A stretch of 64,000 nt of DNA from Paracentrotus lividus (lineage: Eukaryota; Echinodermata; Echinoidea; Camarodonta; Echinidae): assembly GCA_940671915.1 (NCBI GenBank), contig CALNVZ010003433.1, positions 48,477,332 to 48,541,331 of the forward strand, in the 5' to 3' direction. Shown piece by piece: positions 49,695 to 61,200 of this stretch. Positions within the stretch are counted from its first letter, which is position 1; every line of letters starts with the position of its first letter. The translations under genes were made by a program, and so were the position numbers. Under the pieces are notes generated by a model. It did no database searches and had not been told where the DNA came from. It worked only from the letters and a program-made list of their open reading frames with translations.

Positions 49695-52600
49695 ATACAA
49701 TATTAATTTTTTTTAAACAAAAATTCGCCTTGCCTTTATCCTTCATTTTGACTGAAAAGTATTGCAAAAGCCAAGATTTAATAGTGAAAATTAGTTCATT
49801 TGATATGTCTAAAAAGAGACCCTCATTCCAAATGTAATATATCAAATGGAATACGATTCTTTTAAAAAATGAACCAAAAATCATTTCTTTGTACAGTCAA
49901 AAAAATTATAAACAATATCATTGTTATCGTCATAATGCTCTGATATTTGATTCAATGTTACGTCAGAATCTACGGACATTGCATTATGACAGTAGTAGTC
50001 CTGTGCATGCGCGTTTTATAAACAAACTGAGGAGCATGCGCAGTTGCGTGGTTAATTAAAATTTTGCGGCGTAATGAACCCATGATTTTTTGAAAGCGCA
50101 CTCCCGGACTAATTTAACCTAGCGTTTACCTAACCTACTGATCCTGTGGAATCAAATCAGTGGTTAAATTTAACGCCAGGGTTAAGTTAAACATGGTTAA
50201 ATTTAACCTAAGGTAAATTGAACCCACCGCTGGTGAATTCGGGCCTGCAGGTATAGTAAAGCTACATGTATTGTGTTGCATGCAAGCACCACCCGGTCAC
50301 TTAGTGGACGTAAAGTGCAATAAACCAACCCAAATGATACAAAAGGGAATGTGCAAGAGCTGAGATCTCAGGGAATGGTCCCCAGGCAAGCAATTCAAAT
50401 AGCCATGCAGATAGGGTAAGCCCAATCATAATCCTAATCCCAATGAACCCGGTATACAAAGGGTCCTAAGTGACCGGAAACTTAATGCATAGCAACTGTG
50501 ACACTAATCCCAAACAGTCAGATCGTTCATTTATCAGACAGTTCGGACCACACTATCAAAATCTGCCCTGAATAATAAGTACAAGTTTCGCTAATCATTA
50601 AAGCATGATTCCAGATCCAGTAAACGTGTGAGGGACATGCAATATAGACAATGTTCACATTTAGCAGCCTAGAAACAATAGATTTAAGCTGACAGCTAAT
50701 CTTAGGAAACTTGTATATGGGCCAATTCTGAGTCAGATTATACACAGAACAAAAGATGGGTAATGCAGACTTAGTGTCCCAAAACCATTACACCATAAAC
50801 CTTGAACAATTCACCTCCATCAGAATACGCAATATCATCCATGACCTTGTCAGAGAGTGTAGGGAATCAAAGCCTGGCCAGACGTGTGGCAATCTGGTGT
50901 AGATCCGATGCCGGATAAATTATAAAACATTGTGCCCAGCGTCCACCAGCGACATGTGTCTTGCTCAAGGTGCAGGCGTTCCTGTTAATTAAAAAATTTT
51001 GTGATACACATAATCAAGTATTAACAGGGAAATATATCCTTAATAAAACCAAGTAACATCAAAACACATTTGATTTGTTGCAATGCTAAAGATTAATCCA
51101 ACCCCCAGTTTAAGAAAATTCTGCAATGTCTCAACAAGGACAACTTGTCATCATCAGTGATAGAATGTGTCTGCATCTGGTTTTTAGAGATTCTTTTCGC
51201 TGTGATCAGAAAAGAACGGCGCCTGATGATGTATAATTTTAAAGCAAGTTCATGTATCAATTCTTGATCTGCAACTGTATTAATCCTACTATTCATCACA
51301 ATTTATTAGTAATAACTTAAACCTCCAATGCTACAATGTGCTGTAATAAGGCGACTGAGTTTCCAAATGGTCTTAAGGCATTGAATCAACTTACCACAAT
51401 CGATCTCATCATTTGATTTGGGACATTGAGGTGTAGACTAATGCTATACTGAGTTTTCCAAAGGGTCTTTAGTGCATTTGAATCAACTTAACACAATTGA
51501 CTCATCATTTTGATTTGGACATTGAGGTGTAAGTCACAGAACTGCTTGTTGGAAAAATGCAAGTATCATCTTCAATCTCCGCAGTCACCTCACAGGAAGA
51601 TACTGGGTCGAAAAAAGTTTTAAAATTATTTAATTCTTTATCGTCTCATTTTTACTTGAAAGACTTCAATTAATGATAATATATGATATATAAAATAACA
51701 ATATATTATACTTCAAGAAATTTTCTCTCCATCAGGTTCTAATGACCATGGCCCGACCAGGGGGTGTTAATCAAGAACAAGTGCTTTAAATCACATTTAA
51801 ATTCCAGTTACATGTTGGTAAGTTACACTAACCTCATTGGTCAGATAATCTCAGGCAATCGCGCCATTAAGCAAGTCTGTCAATGAGATTGCGTATAAAA
51901 TCATGAGTGCTTAGGATTTAACTCTATTCTGACTGGCTTTCAAGAGGAGATTTTTGATGGGGGGGGGGTCAATTTGACCCATCTGATATCTCGGTTGCGG
52001 ATGGTCCTGAACGCCAATGAAATTTTGCACGAACGTCTCTGCACGCACATTAAAGGGTATCGCCTGATATATTTTTTTCGAAATAAAAATTTCACGTATT
52101 TCATTTTGCAATTTTTCATGCTCATAATCAACTTAGATGCTTTATTGAAATCGTAATATTTCATTATAAACAAGTTATGAAGGCAAATTTTTCTAAAAAA
52201 TGGCTGAGTACATAGTCAACAGTATTGAATAGAAACAAATTCAGAAATTTCAACATCATCTTTTTGTAATTCTATTATTGGTGAATTTCCTTTTTGTATT
52301 GTATTGTGTTTATTTCTTATGTATTCTTTCTTTTTGTAATTTTTTATCAATATAAGACAAATTAATCAATCAAAAGGCCAGAAGGCCAATTATCAATGTT
52401 CATATAAGCAATTTAGGAAAAGTAATATTTTGTACACAAATCGCAATGCAAAATGAGATTTTTCGTTCAATTTTGGGCCTGACATGCGATTACAGATGTT
52501 GCGTAAAGCGATCAATGGATGTCCGTATTTTTTTAACTTGGGTCGAAGTTGCGGGGACACGTTGAAAAGAAAAAAAGTCATGGAGCGCCGGTCACCATTT

Positions 52601-55600
52601 GCAAGCGGTTGCTCGGCAGTCGCGGATTTGACAGGGGGGGTCAAATTGACCAACACCCCATTAAAATAGGTTTATGTGACTCTAGTCCTACTTAGGCTCT
52701 TTGTGAGCCCCCCTGTCTTGCCTGAACAACTAGGATAGCGCAACAGGATCAGCAAGATCCTTATGGAATTGTAAGGATAACCAGAGATGGACAACGTATA
52801 TTGAGTTTCAGGAAAGCAGACACATGGAACACCTGCTGTGTAATGCCCCAACATGAACAATATAACATAACCCTCGGACAAATAACACCCCCCCCCCCCC
52901 CGGACAACTGCCCCCCGAAATAGAGCTATGGGTAGGTGTAGATTTTGGTGGGTCTGTCCAGGGAGTGAATCGTCCTGGATAGTTGTCCTAGAACCCACGA
53001 AACCATGTACCTTGCAGACCTGAGATTTGGACCCAAGACCATAAGTCTGTGTCTAAAACATGGATCGGTGTTGTATAATAATGTAGTGAACCGGAAAAAA
53101 GAAGAAAAATTAGATTAAATAACATATTTTTGTGTCATGGCAGCAAATAAACTGCACTCATTCCGTTTCTATAGTTACCTGGCAATCTCCATCATAGAAG
53201 GTAATATCATCCAGAATATATCACTTTGATTGATGATGCAATTCAGCATGAACCTCAATTGGTAAGAATGGCTCAATCATGGCACCCCCAGTTGTACCTG
53301 TGATGGAATGAAAAAGAGTGATAAAATATGCAGAATTATTCTTTGAGAATGTGCCAACAGGTAAGTGCAACATAATTCGATGTAATATGTACTAAAGCTT
53401 CATGTAGGAAGAACAATAAAATCTACCGGCTGACCTATCGAAGTCCTATATGGTAGATATCTTGTCCCAGAGAACCCCTAACTTTATTCGTTGAGTGATC
53501 AGAAGCGATAAAGCCCTGGGCATTAACCCGAAGAAGGAAGAACTTGGGGATAAATTTGATTTGATTTAGTTTTATTTTAAACAGGTAACCTCCTCAGTTA
53601 ATAAAAACGGTCTTCCAGGAGACCCTTAAAACATCCACATTTAACAATTATACAGATACAATTCACATACATATAAAAATACAATTTTGACAATAAATAT
53701 ATGAACAAACCATAATATCATATGCATCAAAACCGTTTCAATAAAGACTATCATTTGTGAAGGTGATTTAGTTAAGGAGAATAATCCCAGATTTCTTAGA
53801 CAATTGACCATTATAATTATCAAATAAAAAACATTTTTATCTTGGTGAAGATCGCAGCTTTATACATCTTTTTTAATCTCCAATTTTTCCTTTTTTATCA
53901 TTCTATTATTTTTTTATCTCTCACCAGATCTTGTCCTCCATTTCATTCCTTTGTTGCCCTTCTGACTCCTAATTGGCTGAACTGGGAATGCTGTATTCCG
54001 CTTGGTCTTCTGAATGCTACAGGTTGCAGGATCATCTCCGTCATATGATAAAAGTATTCAGCACCGTCCTTTCAGACGCCTAGGAACTCTCCAGACTTCA
54101 ATATGGCTTATATCACCCTGTGTCTTACCACTCGCTCAGTGTAGATGTATGTTCCTAAGAAATAATCAAATAAGGTGTATCAATGAATATATATTTTTTG
54201 ACACAGGGTATCAACTCAATTTACCATGTCTGCTCTTGAATAACTTAACACAACTAATTACTTATTTTTAATTCTTTCCATTTTCTGAAATTCCCTCTGT
54301 TATGTTTAGTTTTCCCAATTACCTTTTTTTGTTCTAGGAGAAGGGGATCTAAAACAGAATATGTAGACAGCGATGCATTAATAGCATTTATACTCTATCT
54401 TCAACGGCGCCTCCGTCTTCGGAAGGAGTATTTACAAACGTCCTAAGGAAGTATTCAGGATATTTAAAGTCATCATGTCAAATTTCCAAAATATGAAATA
54501 GATAATTTATAAATGGAAAATACTTTTTTGCCACCGCCAGCTAACTCCTTTTAAGTAAAGACCAAAATGTTGCAGGGTGAACGGCCCTAACATGAGGGAG
54601 ATACTTTTGGTAACCTCTGAATGCCATTCTAGTTCTCAATAACAAATGTGTAATCAACTACACACACCAAAAGCATAATTAAAACCATAAGGAGTCCAAA
54701 TGTATATCAACTCCGGTCTCAGTACCATCAAGGGCGTCCTTCCTGTATTTCCTCTGCCAATAAAATCATCAACGCTCTCGCTCATTTTCCATGTGCACCA
54801 GACTGACCTCAAAGTTACAATGCCAAACGGAGAACAGCATCAGCGCTGAGTGGAAGAAGTACTAGAGCTATGGCTCATTCTGCTTATAATCTGTGTGGAT
54901 GCTGGAACTAACGATCTGAAGATGAAAGTACAGTGATCAAATAATATGAAGTTGTCTTTGCTTTAGGACCGTTACTCTTACTAAACTAGAGCATTTTTAT
55001 TTTTAGTTGTATCTTTACCTTATAGAGACTATCTGTATTGTTAGATTCAATTCCATGACATGCCACTCGTCTCATGAGCGATGCATCCATTTCCATACAC
55101 ACTGAACCTCCTCGGTACAGTACTTGAAGACCTGTTCGAAGCCCACACAGCAATCATTAATTAGAATCCGAAATATGGTAAGATGTATGTAAGCCAACGT
55201 TAAGTTTTTCCTGATGAAAAAAAATAAACAAAGAGAAGCTAAGCTACCTGGATATAATTGTTTGAAAATACCTATCATGAAATTGAGCTCTCACCTGATC
55301 ATTTACATGCGTAATGTAAATTCATAAACTGCCCTTTTTTCAAAAGAAAAGGTAATCATTATTTCACATTGCATCAGAAAAATGTTTGATGTTTTCTTCA
55401 ACCCCTCAGTATATATTTTTTTTTCATTTTCTCAATTTGAAAAATGATAAAGTCCATGGTATTTTGTATGTTTCAATGTAATATAATAAGCTCATAATCC
55501 AGTCAAGTGCTTCTGAATATGAACTGGTTTTGATAAAACAAATGTCAAAATAAGCAAATTGAACGACACTACAATTTAAAAAGCGCTTAATTACAATAAC

Positions 55601-58216
55601 ATATTTGTATGAAAATTTACGCTGGAATGCAAGAGACAAGGTAACTGCTTGATATGAATAATACCAGTGTCTGTCAAAATAACCCCGCCCCCCGTATTAT
55701 ATTTCTTCATTTCTCTTATTTTAGCTGGCAGACCTAGAGTTGGACATAAAGGTACGCACATCCCGCAGCATTGTCCATCAACCCAGTAGTCGCAGGAAGG
55801 GACCACTCTTATTATCGCGAGCAATCATTGGTTTTAGTGACAGCTGACATATAGCAAAGAACACATGCCTACAAAGGAAGAGAAATCATTGTGGTTATGT
55901 TACGATCAAATTTTATCTCACTATCCCCATGTCAGAACAGGCATAGTCATGAACTGAAAATACAGTGTTAACAAATGACTAAAAACTTACCTGTGCAAAA
56001 TGAAGAATTTCTATTGAATTGTATCTCAGTGGGTCTCATTTGAAGCTCAATTCAGAAAGTAATTGGACATGGTGCCCTGAAGTTTAAAATGTTAATCTGA
56101 AGTCATTCTAATGACCTAATACTAATCCTAACAGTAATTGGCAGCTTACCAATACAAGTACGATGTAGGGCGCCTTGGTTTCACACAACAGGATCAGATG
56201 TTTTCACAAAACCTGTCCAACCTTCTAAATAAGAGTGATTAATCTACTAACCTACAAGCCAACAAACAAATCAGTAATCCTAAGTTCGTGCAATTCTGTG
56301 ATTTTGAGCAAAAAAAAAGGGTACAATGAGACGATAGGAGGGAGATTAGATGAACAATAAGTTTAGTGTTTCCTAGTTGCTACAAATGTCCATCTATATA
56401 GTTGAGCTTATAAAATATAATACTTACCATAGAAGTCGATAGTGTTGTCTATTGCAAGGTGCGAGGGNNNNNNNNNNNNNNNNNNNNNNNNNTTTTCAAC
56501 AATCACAGAAGAAAATTGCCTAATCCGAAAAATAAAAAATTATGATGGATCCAAGTATCAGCTGTTTTTAGTCCACATTCTTCCCTTTTTTTTCCCCAGG
56601 GGAAAGTATTACATTGATTTGGGACTTTGTTTGTTTTTATTTCTTTGTATTTTTTTTATATTTTTTACAATTTCATGTAGTTTGTTGGCATGTTCGTCCA
56701 CTACCAACTGATCGTCGATGCAATTCCAGGTTATATATACAAATAGCAAAATAGAAATATAGAAAAACAAGAAATATAAGCCAAAATGCAGGAGACTGAA
56801 ATGCTCAAAATAGGATTTTGTTGTAAATTGCTGACTTATAATCTTAATACATAAATGAACATCAATCACTCATTGTTTTTTTAATAATAAAATGTGTTCA
56901 CTATTTCTCTTTCCTTTTTTTTTTTAAAATATTGCAGGACCTCCAAGTGCATGCAGACTGGAAAATCAGCCAAGAAAGTCGACAGAGGGTGACTAAGATG
57001 GAATAGGATCGTTCTGAATTAGCAAATAGAAAAGGGGCCATACTGGATTCACTATCTACAAGTGAACTAGGCTCAAAATTTGAGACCTGCCTATCTATTT
57101 CGGTCAAATTTATTTTATCCTTGTGAAGTACTAAAAATTAATTTTAAGATAAAAGGTCGAATTGATATGTACATGAATAATAAAGATATATGCATAAATT
57201 AAATAACATCCTCTCTTAATTATTGTTACCCTATACGTTGTATGAGAACATGAGAGCATGTGGACATGAGTTTGGAAAGGTGAGAAAACATGGATGAGGA
57301 TGTGACTAAGAAGATACATTGGTGATGTATGATAGTTGAAAAGGTTTATAATACTATTTTTTTTTTGTAGTGATTGTGGACTTTATTTTTAATTTCCTAG
57401 TCAAAATAGATGTATCAAATTTATTTCAAAGGATGAGAAGTGGAGAGAGTGAATAGATATAAAAACAAATACTTTGATAAATTAATATTCAGGACTCATG
57501 AAAGGAACGTATCTGTAAACAAAATACACATATTGGAAAAACCTTGACAGAGGAGATTGGAAAGTTGGAAGTTGCGAGAAAAAAAAATGAAGGGTCAAAT
57601 TTTTCCTTTTCTGTATCATTCATGACCTGGACTCTGGTCCATCCAGGCAACACATTTTCCGAGTCAATTTGATTGGATTCTGGGTCGAAGAATTCAGATG
57701 ACCCAAAGGCTCTGATTGACTCAAATTCTGGTTCAATGGGATGATGACTTTGTTATTTATTTTTATTGGCCGGGATGAAGATTCAATATAATTTGACCCT
57801 TTGATTTTTTGTAGTGGGAAAGCAAAGGTGGATGATCGTGCAAAGAAACGTAATCGTGAGTTTATATTTTTCATGATTTTGTGCAAAATCCAATGGCGGA
57901 TCAAAAATTCATTACAGGGGGGGGGGGGGGGGCAAAATGGAATTTCAGATTTTGGTACCCGCAATTTTTTTTTCATGATACATCGGTCGAGCCAAAAGGT
58001 ACATACAAATATTTTTTCACGTTAGGCTGGCCGAGCAATGAGGTAGCGTTAATTTTTCGGCCATCAAATAAGTCATTTATGTATCGGCCCCCTCCACCCC
58101 ACCCCCGATCCTCTAATATACTAGGGAAATCATAAAAGGAAGAGACACAGAGAGAGGTCAAAAGAGGAAATAATATGGATCCACGTAATATTTATAAAAA
58201 TAACCAAATTTTATTT

Positions 58217-58268
<52 letters not shown>

Positions 58269-61200
58269 CATATATATATTTTTTTTAAACCAAAATTTCG
58301 CCTATGCCTTATCCTTCATTTTTGACTGAAAAGTATTGCAAAAGCCAAGATTTAATAGTGAAAATTAGTTCATTTGAGACCCCTGTCATTCCAAATGTAA
58401 TGATATCAAATGGATACGGATTCCCTTTAAAATGAACCAAAAATCATTCTTTGTTAACAGTCAAATAAATTATAAACAATATCATTGTTACGTCATAATG
58501 CCTCTGATATTTGTATTATCTCATTGTTACGTCATAATGCTACTGACATTTGCATTATGACGTAGTAGGCCTGTGTCATGCGCGTTTTATAAACAAACGT
58601 GAGGAGCATGCGCAGTTGCGTGGGTTAATTAAATTTGCGCGTATGACCCATGATTTTTTGAAAGCGCACTCCCGGGACTATTTAACCTACGGTTTACCTA
58701 ACCTACTGTCTGTGGAATCAAATCAGTGGGTTAAATTTAACCCAGGGTTAGTTAAACCATGGGTTAAATTTAACCTAAGGTAAATTTAACCCACCGCTGT
58801 GAATTCGGGCCTGCAGGTATATGTAGCTACATGTATTGTGTTGCATGCAAGCACCACCCGTCACTTAGTGGAGTAAAGTGCAATACCAACCCAAATGTAT
58901 ACAAAAGGGATGTGCAAGCTGAGATCTCAGGGGGAATGGTCCCCAAGGCAATGCAATTTCAAAATAGCCCATGCAGATTAGGGTTAAGCCCAATCATAAT
59001 CCTAATCCCAATGACCCGTATTCACAAAGGTGTCCTAAGTGAGCCGGAACTTAATGCATAGCAAAATGTGACACAATCCCAAACAGTAGACGTTCAATTT
59101 ATCAGAACATTCGGAACCAAAACTATCAAAATCTGCCTTGGAATAATAAGTACAAAAGTTTTCCTAATCATTAAAGCATGATTCCAGAATCCAGTAAACG
59201 TGTGAGGAACATGCAATATAGACATATGTTGTCACATTTAGCTAGCCATAGTTAAACAATAGATTTAAGCTACAGCTAATCTTAGGAAACCTTTGTGATT
59301 ATGGGCCAATGTCTTGAGTCAGATTATCAACAGAAACAAAAGATTGGGTCAATGCAGACTTTTAGTGTCCAATAACCATTACACACATAAACCTGGACAA
59401 TTCACCTCCATCAGAATACGCAATATCATCCATACCTTGTGCAGAGAGTGTAGTGTGATCAAAAGCTGGCCCCGTGTTGGCATCTGGTGTAGATCCTTGA
59501 TGCCGGATAAATTTATAAACATTGTGCCCAGCGTTCCACCAGCGACATGTGTCTTGCTCAAAGGTGCAGGCCGTTCCTGTTAATTAACAAAATTAATTGT
59601 GATACACATAATCAAGTACTTACAGGGAAATATATCCTTAAATAAAAACAAGTAACATCTCAAAACACATTTTGATTTGTTTGCAATGCTAAAATTGAAT
59701 CCAACCCCCCGTTTAAGAAAATTCTGCAATGTCTCAACAAGGTACACTTGTCATCATCAGATGATAGAATGTGTCTGCATCTGGTTTTAGAGAGTTCTTT
59801 TCGGCTGTGATCATGAGAAAAACGGCTGCCTGATGATGTAGAATTTTTAAAGCAAGTTCATGTATCAATTCTTGATCTGCAACTGTATGAATCCTACTAT
59901 TCACAACTTTATTAGTAATAGACTTAAAAACCTCCAATGCTACAATGTGCTGTACTAAGGCGACTGAGTTTCCAAAGGGTCTTTAGGGCATTTGAATCAA
60001 CTTACCACAATCGATCTCATCATTTTGATTTGGACATTGAGGTGTAGTACTAATGCTACTGAGTTTCCAAAGGGTCTTTAGGGCATTTGAATCAACTTAC
60101 CACAATTGATCTCATCATTTTGATTTGGACATTGAGGTGTAAAGTCACAGAACTGGCTTGTTGGAATGCAAGTATCATCTTCATCTCCGCAGTACACCTC
60201 ACAGGAAGATACTGGGTCTGAAAAAAAGTTTTAAAATTATTTATTTCTTTATCGGTCTCATTTTACTTGAAAGACTTCAATTAATAATAATATATGATAT
60301 ATAATAATAACAATATATTATACTTCAAGAAATATTTTCTCTCCATCAGGTTCTAATGAGCCATGGCCCACCAGGGGGTGTTTAACAAAGAAACAAGTAG
60401 GCTTAAAATCACATTTAAATTCCTAGTTACATGTTGGTATATTACACATAACCTCATTGGTCAGATAATGCTCAGGCAATGCGCGCCATTAAGAAGTCTG
60501 TCAATGAGATTGCGTATAAAATACATGAAGTGCTTAGGATTTAACTCTATTCTGACTGGGCTTTTCAAGAGGAGATTTTGACTGGGGGGGGGGGGTCAAT
60601 TTGACCCATCTGATATCTCGGTTGCGGATGGTCTGAACGCCATGAAATTTTGCACGAACGTCTCTGCACATGTAAAGGGTATCGCTGATATGATTTTTTT
60701 CGAAATAAAATTTCACGTATTTCATTTATGCTAATTTTTGCATGCTCATATATGCAAATTAGATGCTTTTTTATTGAAATCGTTAATATTTCATTAATAA
60801 ACATAGTTATGAAGCTCAAATTTTTCTAAAAATTGCTGAGTAGCATAGTCAACAGTATTGAATAGACAAATTCAGAAATTTCACATCAATCTTTTGTATT
60901 CTATTATTTTGTGAATTTCTTTTGTATTGTATTGTTTTTATTTCTTATGTATTTCTTTCTTTTTGTAATTTTTTTATCAATATAAAGACAAATTTAATCA
61001 ATCAAAAGGCTCAGAAGGCACAATTATCAGTGTTATAAAGCAATTTAGGAAAAGTAATATTTTGTACACAAACGCATGCAAAATGACGATTTTCGTTCAA
61101 TTTTGGCCTGACATGCGATTACAGATGTTGCGTAACGCGACAATGGAGTGTCCGATTTTTTTAAAACTTGGGGTCGAAAGTTGCGGGACACTTGAAAGAA

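Larger units (their letters stand above)
47980..55263. repeat. Left copy of a 7.3-kb duplicated segment, indel-rich
   Basis: Collinear with 56493-64000 in direct orientation, landmark by landmark: the ggatccaagtatcag start, G run, TA run, the six exons, the tandem LDLa fragment and the TTAA element. It is about 3% shorter. Differences are mainly single-base gains and losses, many outside homopolymers, in exons as much as in introns. This fits unpolished long-read consensus of the other haplotype. The matched region ends at 55263 only because the window ends. Confidence 0.9.

Noticed and set aside
47980..55263. Recent tandem gene duplication creating extra MAM/LDLa modules
   Set aside because: The left copy's errors are mainly single-base indels spread evenly over exons and introns, and the junctions are N gaps; an assembly cause is more likely.
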